51,634 nt of DNA from DATLRC01 sp035478435 (GCA_035478435.1 DATIJT010000010.1:1-51634); one strand, 5' to 3'. Counted from the stretch's first letter, positions 16,268 through 24,587 are shown. Notes: generated from the letters alone by a model not told the origin. Program-made: numbers and translations.

Positions 16268-17332
16268 ATGACAGAACATGACCGAGGCCTAGCCGATAAG
16301 CTTGAAACTGCGAACTTACCGACAGTTTTTGATGTATTTAATACCCTGGATATTTATACTGAAGCCGGATTCCCTCTGCTTGCTATCACGTCAGCCGAAT
16401 ACGCCAAAGTTGGGGGTCTAACTCTGGAGGCTTACGACAGAGGGGATAGCCCCAGTCGTGATGGTTCAGGTGTTCCTTACAACGCTACCTGGTTTGAGCA
16501 TCTGAAAGAACATTATTCAGGTGGGCTAAAACTGCTGGAAAGTCTGCGGCAAACTTATGCCTCAGACCTGACTGAATCAGGTGTTATTGATGGTAGAGGA
16601 ATATTGGAACTTTACCGTATGGGCGTAAACTTGCCTCTGTTCCTGAGATGGCGCCAGCACGAGCCAATTAGAAACGGAGAAATACCTTCAGAAATGGCTG
16701 TTTTAAGGCAGGCCTTACTAGGAATTGGGACTGTGATATTGGATCTTCCCGTTGATGAAATACCTAAACTCACGGGCAAGTATGTAGCCGATAAAGCAGA
16801 AAAAGATGGTGATTTAGTAGGTAATAAACCATTTCCGGAATTGCCACGTATGGTATGTCCGGCTTCTCCCCAGATGATAGCTGGACTCGCTGAAGCCTTG
16901 CTGGTAGGTAACCCTAATCGAGGCACCAGTACATTATTGGCTGAATATAGTGTAGATATCAGGCAACTTCAAGCCTTTGCAGATTGTCTTTCTCGCTATA
17001 TGGAGCGTGAGGCTCAACTGAGGGCAGAAATAAGGGCGCTAGTGAACCAAAGGCCTGCAATCTCGACCGGGTTCTATGGCCAGGCACCTAAAACAAAGGT
17101 TGAATTGTGTGATGAGATAATGTCGGAGTATGGCAAATTCTTGGATCAATTACAGCTAGATTTATATGTAGTTCTTGGTAGAACAGGCCAAGCGCCTAGA
17201 ATGAATTCACGTCGGTTGTATAAGACCCGGCGAGAGCTTTTACAAGTTCGAGTCGAAGTGGCAGAGTCCGATGATCCTCGTAATCTTACGCCGGCCGTAA
17301 TGGCCGATTTTGATTCACTCATGCCTCACTAG
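16268..17332 (+). CDS. Unrecognised 354-aa protein ending the accessory block
   Basis: I do not recognise the family. ATG 16268 comes one base after the paralogue 3 stop, so it is part of the same operon. The protein looks soluble and mainly alpha-helical, with several Trp/Tyr-containing stretches (NATWFEHLKEHYSGGLKLLE) and a basic C-terminal region (RMNSRRLYKTRRELLQVRVE). It has no signal peptide or membrane segment. Its TAG stop abuts the CCA end of tRNA-Gly on the opposite strand, so the accessory block ends exactly at a tRNA gene. Confidence 0.7.
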   Translation: MTEHDRGLADKLETANLPTVFDVFNTLDIYTEAGFPLLAITSAEYAKVGGLTLEAYDRGDSPSRDGSGVPYNATWFEHLKEHYSGGLKLLESLRQTYASDLTESGVIDGRGILELYRMGVNLPLFLRWRQHEPIRNGEIPSEMAVLRQALLGIGTVILDLPVDEIPKLTGKYVADKAEKDGDLVGNKPFPELPRMVCPASPQMIAGLAEALLVGNPNRGTSTLLAEYSVDIRQLQAFADCLSRYMEREAQLRAEIRALVNQRPAISTGFYGQAPKTKVELCDEIMSEYGKFLDQLQLDLYVVLGRTGQAPRMNSRRLYKTRRELLQVRVEVAESDDPRNLTPAVMADFDSLMPH

Positions 17333-17407
17333 TGGTGCGGGTGGCGGGAGTCGAACCCGCGTCTTAGCCTTGGGAAGGCTACATAATAGCCGTTATACGA
17401 CACCCGC
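17333..17407 (-). tRNA. tRNA-Gly (anticodon CCC)
   Basis: On the minus strand GCGGGTG pairs with CACCCGC, the discriminator is A and CCA is encoded. The anticodon loop TTCCCAA gives CCC. Its 3' end touches the stop codon of the 354-aa gene. Confidence 0.95.
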
Positions 17408-17457
17408 AAGCAAGGGGTCTCCACAAAATCCAGCGAAGCGAATTTTGAGGGGTATCC

Positions 17458-17533
17458 TGGAGCCGATAAGCGGGATCGAACCGCTGACCTACGCTTTACG
17501 AAAGCGCCGCTCTACCAACTGAGCTATATCGGC
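17458..17533 (-). tRNA. tRNA-Thr (anticodon CGT)
   Basis: GCCGATA pairs with TATCGGC, the D arm is AGCTCAGTTGGTAGAGC, and the anticodon loop TTCGTAA gives CGT, decoding ACG. CCA is encoded at 17458-17460 (complement). It is 50 bp upstream of tRNA-Gly and probably co-transcribed with it. Confidence 0.95.
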
Positions 17534-17632
17534 ATTAACCTCTATTATCACCGATGTATTATAACAAAGAGAGCTTAGGCTGAAATTAGGCAAATTTGCT
17601 TCGCTAAAATGTTACAATAGTTGCTAATAACC

Positions 17633-17998
17633 ATGGCCGAGCCAAAGAAGTATTTTCATGATCACTTTGTTTTGCTGCTACTGAGCATCAATGCTTTTTT
17701 GACCTTTCTAGCCACTGTCTTCATTTTGCTACGCCTGAGCACCGGACATGGTAACGGCTACATCGTGCAGTGCCGGGATTGTTCGAACAATTTAGCCATC
17801 AACCGTTTTACCACCGGTAGCGTCACCGGCCTTTTAAGCTTTATAGGTTTCGCCTTTTTAGTACTAACAATCCACACAGTGTTAAGCATGCGGGCTTACC
17901 ACATTAACCGCCAGCTATCTACGGCTATCTTGATGCTCGGTGTCTTGCTGTTAGTGCTGACGATTATTGTCAGTAACGCGCTACTAGTGTTGCATTAG
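17633..17998 (+). CDS. Small membrane protein, 121 aa
   Basis: An unrecognised protein with three hydrophobic helices (about residues 12-32, 60-82 and 95-118). A loop between the first two carries a Cys pair (VQCRDCSN). ATG 17633 (MAEPKK) is preferred; TACAAT at 17613-17618 places the transcript start only a few bases upstream. The gene ends ten bases before the GT2 gene and reads in the same direction, so it may be a small partner subunit of that membrane enzyme. This is an inference from position. Confidence 0.7.
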   Translation: MAEPKKYFHDHFVLLLLSINAFLTFLATVFILLRLSTGHGNGYIVQCRDCSNNLAINRFTTGSVTGLLSFIGFAFLVLTIHTVLSMRAYHINRQLSTAILMLGVLLLVLTIIVSNALLVLH

Positions 17999-18008
17999 AG
18001 GGCCCCAA

Positions 18009-19643
18009 ATGACCGACATCGAAATCCCGTTTGAAAAAGATCGCCATGGCTGGTACCGCTTTTTCGAAATTTTGCCTGGCTTCTTAAGCTGGACGCTACT
18101 GTTTACACCGCTTATTTTAAGCTTAATAAGCGTTAAGGCGGCGGTCTTTTTCGTACTGGTATACCTGCTGGTTTTCTTTACCAGGACCACGGCCTATGAC
18201 GTAAGGGCGGTCATCGGCTATCGGGTCATGAAACAACACATGCGGCTTAACTGGGGGGAATTGGTTAAGGAGATCGAGGCTGGCAAGGTTGGCAAATTGT
18301 CCATAGAGCGCCCAAAATGGCACTATAAAAATTTAGCCCGGCTAAGTAATAGCCCGCCAGTTGTAAAGCCCAGTGAACTGATCCACGCAGTTGTCATAGC
18401 CACCGTCAATGAAAGCCGGGAAGTGTTAGAGCCGACTATCCAGTCAGTGCTAAACGCCGATTACGATCCCAAACAGATGATCCTAGTTTTGGCTTATGAG
18501 GCCAGGGCAGGTCAGGAAGCCGAAGCCCGGGTCCAGGAATTGCTAAAACTCTACGGTGGCCAGTTTAGGCATGCCATGGCCATAAAGCACCCGGCTAATT
18601 TACCAGGCGAGATCATCGGTAAGGGCGGTAATATTACTTATGCTGGGCACCGGCTTCAGGCGTACCTGGAAGACCAAAAAATTGATCCTAAAACAGTACT
18701 AGTGACTACGCTAGATGCCGACCACCGTCCGGATAAACGCTATTTCATGGCGCTAACTTATGTCTTTTGCGTGGCGCCTAACCCTTTCAGGGTGTCATTT
18801 CAGCCCCTGGCTATGTTTACCAATAACATCTGGGACGCTCCGACGCTGATGCGCATCATCGCCACCGGTAATAATTTGTTTTACATCGTTCTAACACTCC
18901 GGCCCCACCTGGAGCGCAACTTCGCTTCCCACGCCCAGAGCATGCAGGCTCTCATTGAAACCGACTTTTGGAGCAAGCGCACCATTGTCGAAGATGGGCA
19001 CCACTTCTGGCGCTCCTATTTCCGCTACGACGGCGATTACCGGGTCTACCCCTTAAGTGTCCCTATCTACCAGGATGCTGTGCTGGCCAAGGGCTACCTC
19101 CGGACTATGAAGGCGCAGTTCATCCAGTTGCGCCGCTGGACTTACGGTGCTTCAGACGTGGCCTACATAGCCAACCAAGGCTTTTTTAAGCCCAATAAGG
19201 CGCCGAAATTGGACGTCATAGCTAAGTTCTTGCGAACCCTAGAAGCGCACGTCACTTGGGCGGCTGCAGCGCCGCTAGTAGCCTTTGCTGGCTTCATACC
19301 GTCCTTTTTCTCTCCCCAAAGTTTTGCCGCCACCCAATTGCCGCTGATGGTTAGCCGTATCCAAAGAGTTGGAACAGTTAGCCTAGTGGTATATGTCTAC
19401 ATCTGTTTGCTGACTTTACCGCCGCGACCGGCCCGCCATAAACGCCACCGTTCAGTGCTTATGGCCCTGCAATGGGTGCTGCTACCAGTTACTGGTATCT
19501 GCTACGGCTCAGCAGCCGCCTTCTATTCCCAGACCCGCTTAATGTTGCGCAAATACATCAGCAAATTCGACGTTACCGAAAAAGCCGTAGTTAATGCACA
19601 GGGCAATCTTTCTAGTACAGTGGCCGATCCAGGCAAGGAATAA
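18009..19643 (+). CDS. Membrane-bound family 2 glycosyltransferase (processive type)
   Basis: The 544-aa protein has two N-terminal helices (about residues 22-58), a GT2 catalytic domain and three or four C-terminal helices (about 405-515). Catalytic signs are AVVIATVNESREVLEPTIQS at the domain start, the DxD-like TTLDADHRPD (about 233-242), EDGHHF (about 327, the base) and QLRRW (about 371-375), as in cellulose/hyaluronan synthase-like enzymes. It should polymerise or transfer sugars from an activated donor on the inner face and export the product. The donor is unknown. It probably forms a two-gene operon with the preceding membrane protein. Confidence 0.85.
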   Translation: MTDIEIPFEKDRHGWYRFFEILPGFLSWTLLFTPLILSLISVKAAVFFVLVYLLVFFTRTTAYDVRAVIGYRVMKQHMRLNWGELVKEIEAGKVGKLSIERPKWHYKNLARLSNSPPVVKPSELIHAVVIATVNESREVLEPTIQSVLNADYDPKQMILVLAYEARAGQEAEARVQELLKLYGGQFRHAMAIKHPANLPGEIIGKGGNITYAGHRLQAYLEDQKIDPKTVLVTTLDADHRPDKRYFMALTYVFCVAPNPFRVSFQPLAMFTNNIWDAPTLMRIIATGNNLFYIVLTLRPHLERNFASHAQSMQALIETDFWSKRTIVEDGHHFWRSYFRYDGDYRVYPLSVPIYQDAVLAKGYLRTMKAQFIQLRRWTYGASDVAYIANQGFFKPNKAPKLDVIAKFLRTLEAHVTWAAAAPLVAFAGFIPSFFSPQSFAATQLPLMVSRIQRVGTVSLVVYVYICLLTLPPRPARHKRHRSVLMALQWVLLPVTGICYGSAAAFYSQTRLMLRKYISKFDVTEKAVVNAQGNLSSTVADPGKE

Positions 19644-20051
19644 TTACTCTATGGGGTGGAAGGCTTGGTAGTTTACGGCGGCGACTTTATCAAACCGTTG
19701 CAGGGCGACGCTGGCAACATGAGTAATCTGGCGGCTGTCTAAGGTGCCTGCCTCGCTAGCATTGCGTAGCTTGCTGATTATGGTGTCTGTAAGGCCAGCA
19801 GCGTCCTCCAGCGGCCTCGGGCGGTATTGGAGGCTAGAATGTAAGCTTAAGAACAATTTATCCCTCGAAAATGCCTGTAAATGCCCCGAAGAGTTTTTAA
19901 CCTGTAGAGCTGCCGCGTAATCAGGTGTTTCATGGGTGCTAAAAATAGCCTGGCAGTTCGTACACTTACGGCGGCGCCAAACCGTGTTCTGCCGCTTTTG
20001 CAAACGTGAATTTACTACGTTCGTCTCAGCCCCACAATATACGCAAAGCAC
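19644..20051 (-). CDS. nrdR: NrdR-like transcriptional repressor (Zn ribbon plus ATP cone)
   Basis: The 135-aa protein starts with a zinc ribbon, LCVYCGAETN...RRRKCTNCQAIFSTHE (four Cys), followed by an ATP-cone-like region (about residues 48-130) with AFSRDKLFLSLHSSLQ and SRQITHVASVALQRFD. NrdR represses ribonucleotide reductase genes in response to dATP/ATP. It is shorter than the usual ~150 aa and the cone is divergent (the typical VVKRDG is VKNSSG), so nucleotide sensing may be altered. The GTG start has AGGGGGA before it. No ribonucleotide reductase genes are in the window. Its stop abuts the GT2 stop. Confidence 0.82.
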   Translation of the reverse strand: MLCVYCGAETNVVNSRLQKRQNTVWRRRKCTNCQAIFSTHETPDYAAALQVKNSSGHLQAFSRDKLFLSLHSSLQYRPRPLEDAAGLTDTIISKLRNASEAGTLDSRQITHVASVALQRFDKVAAVNYQAFHPIE

Positions 20052-20197
20052 CGATTCCCCCTATGACGCCTAATTCACATGAAACACCATAAACCATAGC
20101 AATATATTGTCATAGCGCTAATGATAATGCTAGTGGAAAAAGTTAGTGAAGGTGGGGAAAGTCTTTGCTCGGGCAGTAAAAAAAGTGTTTATATAGC

Positions 20198-20226
20198 AAA
20201 ATACCCCGGTGACTTTTCACCGAGGT
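20198..20226 (-). terminator. Rho-independent terminator of the 20.25-20.42 kb transcript
   Basis: On the minus strand ACCTCGGTGA, a four-base AAAG loop and TCACCGGGGT form a 10-bp stem followed by ATTTTG. It lies 22 bases past the stop of the putative microprotein at 20248, which shows that a real minus-strand transcript ends here. Confidence 0.8.
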
Positions 20227-20247
20227 AGATTGTGCGACCTTGAAGGT

Positions 20248-20310
20248 CTACTTGCTGGTTGAGCCAACTGGTCGGTTCCTGCGAAGGCGACTGGTTGGTT
20301 TGCTGCTCAT
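20248..20310 (-). CDS. Possible 20-aa basic microprotein
   Basis: The frame MSSKPTSRLRRNRPVGSTSK has AGGA seven bases before its ATG and is followed by a strong terminator. TATAAT on the minus strand at 20423-20428 would give a ~220-base transcript. The peptide has six Arg/Lys residues. The frame stays open upstream to a TTG at 20436, but that lies before the -10 box. It could be a leader peptide, a ribosome-associated micropeptide or simply part of a small RNA. Confidence 0.35.
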   Translation of the reverse strand: MSSKPTSRLRRNRPVGSTSK

Positions 20311-20497
20311 CAGTAGTTCCTCATAAAACAGTTGGAACACGTCGAGCACGCTATTCTTGGTGCTACTCACCCAAAATTCCTGTTTAACCTGAATATGGTA
20401 GCAAGAAAGATTGACTAGGTCAATTATATATGTCAAAGCATAAGTACTTTGACCTCTGATAATATAAAATAGCCGATATTTAATCGGCCATTTTAGT

Positions 20498-20574
20498 TGG
20501 TGGGCGATACAGGATTCGAACCTGTCACCTCTTCCACGTCAAGGAAGCGCTCTAGCCAAATGAGCTAACCGCCC
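20498..20574 (-). tRNA. tRNA-Val (anticodon GAC)
   Basis: GGGCGGT pairs with ATCGCCC with one weak pair, the discriminator is A and CCA is encoded. The anticodon loop TTGACGT gives GAC. It is transcribed away from thrS. Confidence 0.95.
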
Positions 20575-20717
20575 GCAGCCAACATTAACACCTAAACTTA
20601 CAGATACCAGCATAGCAAAAATAGTCAAAAATTAGAAATCATCTCATATGTGAGATAAATACTTCAGAAGTTATCCCCACAAGAGATGTAAGAAAAACAA
20701 TACAAATAGGCTAGCCA

Positions 20718-20805
20718 TATAATACTAACCTTGTTATAGTACTCAGCACGATCTTTTTGGCTGAGGCCTAAGATCTAAGGGATTGGGTTCAGGAAGGTGT
20801 TTTTC
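20718..20805 (+). promoter_or_regulatory. Promoter and leader upstream of thrS
   Basis: TATAAT at 20718-20723 and TATAGT at 20735-20740 are two possible -10 boxes. The transcribed leader holds TTTTTGGCTGA at 20754-20764. Its last eight bases repeat the top of the terminator's left arm (20815-20822), so it could pair with the same right arm and compete with terminator folding. No T-box sequence (AGGGTGGNACC) is present. Confidence 0.55.
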
Positions 20806-20849
20806 AAAAATTGGTTGGCTGAAATTGCGAGATCAGCCAACCAATTTTT
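20806..20849 (+). terminator. Strong terminator/attenuator hairpin before thrS
   Basis: AAAAATTGGTTGGCTGA (20806-20822) pairs over 17 bp with 20833-20849, loop AATTGCGAGA, and ends in a T-run. It sits between the predicted promoter and thrS, so thrS is read either by read-through or from a promoter downstream of the hairpin. Confidence 0.85.
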
Positions 20850-20899
20850 ATTTATAGACTGTCAACAGAGATGTTATGATGTATTCAAACGGAGAATTA

Positions 20900-22780
20900 A
20901 TGGCCGATCATAGCGACAATTTATACTCTATGCGCCATAGCGCGGCGCACATAATGGCTGCGGCCATCCAGCACCTCTGGCCGGAAGCTAAATTTGGCGT
21001 TGGGCCGGTGGTAGAAGGCGGCTTTTACTACGATGTTGATTTGGGCGACGTAGGCCTTTCAGAAGCTGATTTTGGCAAGATCGAAACCGAAATGCGCAAT
21101 ATTATAAAGGCCGACCAGCCGTTTGAGCGCTTTGAAAAGCCTATCGACGAAGCCATTGCTTGGGCCAAAGAAGCTAAGCAACCTTATAAAGAAGAGCTGT
21201 TAAATGACCTGAAACGGTCCGGGACTACGCTGGCTAAAGACCTGAGCCCTGGGGAACTAGGGACGGTAGCCGAAGGAGAAGGCAAGGTGGACAGAGTCTC
21301 CTTCTATAAAGACGGTGATTTCGTAGACCTTTGCCGCGGCCCGCACGTCGAATCTACCGGTAAAGTCGGTGTATTCAAACTTATGAGGGTAGCCGGGGCT
21401 TACTGGCGGGGCAAGGAGCAGAACTCTCAGATGCAGCGTATCTACGGCGTGGCGTTCGAAACCGAAGATGAGCTTAAAAAGTACCTGGCTATGCTAGAAG
21501 AAGCCAAAAAGCGCGACCACCGTAAACTTGGCCAAGAGCTGGATCTGTTTACCTTTTCCGACCTAATCGGTGCCGGCTTGCCGCTCTGGACGCCCCGGGG
21601 CACCATCCTCAGGCGTGAGCTGGATCGTTTTGTCCAAGAAATGCGCGACGATTACGGCTACCAGGAAGTGTCGATTCCGCACATCACCAAGAAAGAAGCC
21701 TATATAGCCAGCGGCCACTGGCAAAAGTTCGAGCACGAACTATTCCGGATTACCACTCGTGAGGGCCACGAATTCGCCATGAAGCCCATGAACTGCCCGC
21801 ACCACACCCAAATTTATGCCCGCAAAGTCCATTCCTACAAAGACCTGCCGGTCCGTTACCGGGAGACCACCACTTGCTACCGCGATGAGCAGACCGGAGA
21901 ATTGTCCGGCTTGTCGCGCCTCAGGGCCTTTTCGCAAGATGACGCCCATGTTTTCTGCCGCCATTCCCAGATTGAGCAGGAAGTGCTCAAGATATGGGAT
22001 ATCATCGACCGCTTCTACGGAGTTTTTGACTTTCCGCTAACCGTTCGCTTTTCCAGGCACGACCCGGCCAACATGGCCGCTTACTTAGGCAAGCCCGAGA
22101 CTTGGACGGCGGCCGAAAAGCAGCTGAAGCGCATAGTTGAGCAAAAAGTCGGCAACGACTTTATAGACGGGCTAGGGGAAGCTGCCTTTTATGGCCCGAA
22201 GATCGACTTTATGTCGCAAGATGCCTTGGGTCGCACCTGGCAAGTGGCCACCATCCAGCTGGATTTCAACCAACCGGAGGGTTTTGACCTCGCTTGCATT
22301 AACGAAAAGAGCGAACGCGAGCGTATCGTCATGATTCATGCTGCCATTATGGGCTCGATCGACCGATTTCTCGCGATCTTGCTTGAACACACCGCCGGTC
22401 GCTTACCAGTCTGGGTAGCCCCGGAGCAGGTGCGTTTGATAACTTTGAATCAAGAAGAGTCTACGGTCGATTTTGCCGAAAAAGTCCTAGATCAGGCTAA
22501 AGACCTGGGCTTAAGGGTAACGATAGATAACGACAACGAATCCGTTGGCAAAAAGATTCGCAACGCCGAACTCATGAAGGTTCCATATGTAATTGTCATT
22601 GGCTCCAAAGAAATCGAATCCGGGCAAGTGGTGCCCCGGATTCGTAAAGATATGGAAGTCCAGACCGACCAACAGCCTATAGGCATTCCCGAATTTTTAA
22701 AGACGGTGGCCAACGAAGCCAAAGGCCGCGTTACTAAAACTTCAATGCAAGGCCTAAGTAAAAATCAATCAACCGGATGA
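20900..22780 (+). CDS. thrS: Threonyl-tRNA synthetase, lacking the TGS domain
   Basis: The 626-aa enzyme starts directly in the N2 editing domain: MRHSAAHIMAAAIQ (the HxxxH), VEGGFYYDVD, and DLCRGPHVESTGKV with the editing Cys/His. The class II catalytic core follows with motif 2 RYRETTTCYRDEQTGELSGL, PMNCPHHTQIY with the zinc Cys, and motif 3 in GRTWQVATIQLDF...IHAAIMGSIDRFLAILLEH. A C-terminal anticodon-binding domain (about 505-600) completes it. The ~60-aa TGS (N1) domain of most ThrS is missing, as in some reduced bacteria. I prefer ATG 20900 because GGAG lies five bases before it; in-frame ATGs at 20876 and 20879 exist. A leader terminator precedes the gene. Confidence 0.97.
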   Translation: MADHSDNLYSMRHSAAHIMAAAIQHLWPEAKFGVGPVVEGGFYYDVDLGDVGLSEADFGKIETEMRNIIKADQPFERFEKPIDEAIAWAKEAKQPYKEELLNDLKRSGTTLAKDLSPGELGTVAEGEGKVDRVSFYKDGDFVDLCRGPHVESTGKVGVFKLMRVAGAYWRGKEQNSQMQRIYGVAFETEDELKKYLAMLEEAKKRDHRKLGQELDLFTFSDLIGAGLPLWTPRGTILRRELDRFVQEMRDDYGYQEVSIPHITKKEAYIASGHWQKFEHELFRITTREGHEFAMKPMNCPHHTQIYARKVHSYKDLPVRYRETTTCYRDEQTGELSGLSRLRAFSQDDAHVFCRHSQIEQEVLKIWDIIDRFYGVFDFPLTVRFSRHDPANMAAYLGKPETWTAAEKQLKRIVEQKVGNDFIDGLGEAAFYGPKIDFMSQDALGRTWQVATIQLDFNQPEGFDLACINEKSERERIVMIHAAIMGSIDRFLAILLEHTAGRLPVWVAPEQVRLITLNQEESTVDFAEKVLDQAKDLGLRVTIDNDNESVGKKIRNAELMKVPYVIVIGSKEIESGQVVPRIRKDMEVQTDQQPIGIPEFLKTVANEAKGRVTKTSMQGLSKNQSTG

Positions 22781-22784
22781 TGTT

Positions 22785-23381
22785 GTGAGTAGAGAAGTGG
22801 TCGCTATTGATATAGATGATGTAGTGGCACAACATGCTAAAGCTTTCTGTGAATTTAGCAATGCCAACTTTGGTACCAATTTAACGGTAGCCGACTATCA
22901 TGAATATTGGGGAGAGTTTTGGGGCGTGGATGCTAACGAAGTCGAACGGCGTCGCACCAGATTCGTTTCGCCAGAAATAATGGCGGCTTTAGAGCCCGTA
23001 GATGGTGCCTCAGTGGCGCTGAAAGCTATGGTAGCTGGTGGTATAGAGGTTGTTGGCGTAACTAAACGACGCGAGAGTCTTACGGTGGTAACAAGAGAAT
23101 GGTTAGACCGTCATTGCCCGGATACTTTCTCGGGCGTAATACATGCTACCTCTTTTGACAAAGAAGGGAATAAAATCGTTCGTCCTAAAGACTCAATTTG
23201 CCATGAAATTGGAGCTAAAAGTTTAGTGGATGATCAAGCGGAAGCTTGCTTGTTGGTAGTTAAAGCAGGGATTACGGGACTTGTCTTTGGAAAAGAGTCT
23301 GCTCAGGCAGACTGGCCTGACCTAATGTGTCCGGTTAAAGACTGGCCGGCAGTATTGGAGCACTTTGATGCCCAGGGTTGA
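22785..23381 (+). CDS. HAD-family 5'(3')-deoxynucleotidase-like protein
   Basis: The 198-aa product begins VVAIDIDDVVAQHAKAFCEF, with the DxD of HAD hydrolases, has VVGVTKRRE at motif II (Thr) and SLVDDQAEACLLVV at motif IV (DD). This layout fits the NT5C family (PF06941), which removes phosphate from (deoxy)nucleoside monophosphates, though other phosphatases are possible. The start is GTG 22785, four bases after the thrS stop, and its end overlaps the ATL gene by 14 bases, so thrS, this gene, the ATL gene and miaA probably form one operon. Confidence 0.75.
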   Translation: MSREVVAIDIDDVVAQHAKAFCEFSNANFGTNLTVADYHEYWGEFWGVDANEVERRRTRFVSPEIMAALEPVDGASVALKAMVAGGIEVVGVTKRRESLTVVTREWLDRHCPDTFSGVIHATSFDKEGNKIVRPKDSICHEIGAKSLVDDQAEACLLVVKAGITGLVFGKESAQADWPDLMCPVKDWPAVLEHFDAQG

Positions 23382-23685
23382 TGCGGAATTCAAGGAACGA
23401 GTTTACAGGTTAGTAGCGCAAATCCCGAGCGGCAGGCTGATGACCTATGGCCAGCTGGCCGCCCTGGCCGGCGCGGCTTGGGCTGCCTGGGAAGTTGGCC
23501 AGATTGCCCACACCGGCCCGGCAGACTTGCCCTGGCAACGCGTCGTTAACAAAAAGGGCGGCTTAGCTAGCGGTTACCCCGGCGGCAGGCAAGGGCACAA
23601 AGCCGAACTAGAGGCCGAAGGTATAGCGGTAGGCGATGATTACACCGTAGATGTCCAAAGGTTAATCTGGTGGCCAAGCGAATAG
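23368..23685 (+). CDS. Alkyltransferase-like (ATL) DNA-binding protein
   Basis: The 105-aa product matches the C-terminal domain of O6-alkylguanine-DNA alkyltransferase: VYRLVAQIPSGRLMTYGQLAALAG, then PADLPWQRVVNKKGGLASGY. Where MGMT has PCHRV with the acceptor Cys, this protein has PWQRV, so it cannot accept an alkyl group. Trp at this place defines ATL proteins, which bind O6-alkylguanine and pass the lesion to nucleotide excision repair. ATG 23368 overlaps the preceding gene, and its end overlaps the miaA start by 16 bases. Confidence 0.9.
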   Translation: MPRVDAEFKERVYRLVAQIPSGRLMTYGQLAALAGAAWAAWEVGQIAHTGPADLPWQRVVNKKGGLASGYPGGRQGHKAELEAEGIAVGDDYTVDVQRLIWWPSE

Positions 23686-24551
23686 CACCCCTTTTAGTAA
23701 TTGTGGGGGAGACGGCTAGCGGCAAAAGCGCGCTGGCCTTAGAGCTGGCCAAGAAGTTTAATGGCGAAATTATCGCGGCTGATAGCTGGACTGTCCGGAG
23801 AGAAGTAAACATTGGTACGGCAAAGCCTTCGGCCGAAGAGCAAGCTCAAGTACCTCACCATCTATTAGATGTAGCTGGGCCGTGTGAAGATTTTACGGCC
23901 GCGGTCTTTAAAAGATTGGCCTTTAAAGCGATAGATGAAATTACTAAAAGGGGTAAATTGCCAATACTGGTCGGCGGTACCGGCCTCTACATAGACGGCG
24001 TTATTTATGACTTCGGCTTTTTGCCGGCTGGCGACCGCAGCGCCCGGCGAAAATTTAATGACCTAAGCATTGAAGAACTTCTAGCCGAGATTGAGGCTGA
24101 AGGCTTGCCTTTGGGTAAAGTAGACGTCCGTAACAGGCGGCGGCTGATCCGTTTACTGGAAACTAACGGCGCTGAGCCGACGAAACAAGCGTTAAGAGCC
24201 GATACTTTGATAATTGGACTCCAAATTGAAAGGGAAGAACTGAAGGGCAAGATCATAAACCGCACGGACAAGATGATCAAAGCCGGGTTAGAGACGGAAG
24301 TCAGAAAATTAGCAGATGAATATGGCTGGGGTTGCGAAGCCCTGAAAGGAGTTGGTTACCAGGAATGGCAAGCATACTTTTTAGGTTCACAAAATTTAGA
24401 AGAGACTCGGCAAAGGATAATTCGTGATACACTACATCTCGCTAAACGCCAGCGGACCTGGTTCAAGCGCAACAAAAGTATTCACTGGTTTAACATCCCT
24501 GTTGATCAGTCTAGGATCGTAGATTTAGTAACAACATTTTTGAACAAATAA
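23670..24551 (+). CDS. miaA: tRNA dimethylallyltransferase
   Basis: The 293-aa protein has the P-loop GETASGKS (residues 13-20), the DSWTVRREVNIGTAKP segment (usually DSxQVYRxxxIGTAKP), HHLLDVAGPCEDFTAAVF, LVGGTGLYIDGVIYDF and the C-terminal GVGYQEWQAYFLG and RLAKRQRTWFKRN-like end (LAKRQRTWFKRN). It adds an isopentenyl group to A37 of tRNAs reading UNN codons. The Gln of DSxQVY is Thr here. The start is GTG at 23670 inside the ATL gene. Confidence 0.95.
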   Translation: MAKRIAPLLVIVGETASGKSALALELAKKFNGEIIAADSWTVRREVNIGTAKPSAEEQAQVPHHLLDVAGPCEDFTAAVFKRLAFKAIDEITKRGKLPILVGGTGLYIDGVIYDFGFLPAGDRSARRKFNDLSIEELLAEIEAEGLPLGKVDVRNRRRLIRLLETNGAEPTKQALRADTLIIGLQIEREELKGKIINRTDKMIKAGLETEVRKLADEYGWGCEALKGVGYQEWQAYFLGSQNLEETRQRIIRDTLHLAKRQRTWFKRNKSIHWFNIPVDQSRIVDLVTTFLNK

Positions 24552-24587
24552 CCTTTTAAAACCATCGGGAGCTGCTACAATGTCAAT

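Noticed and set aside
17408..17457. Another structured element between tRNA-Gly and tRNA-Thr
   Set aside because: The spacer has AAAATCC...GAATTTT pairing and an AGCGAAGCG core, but it is only about 30 bases and lacks the terminal repeats and loops of the family.
20718..20870. T-box riboswitch before thrS
   Set aside because: The T-box sequence and specifier-loop layout are missing; only a terminator with a competing segment is seen.
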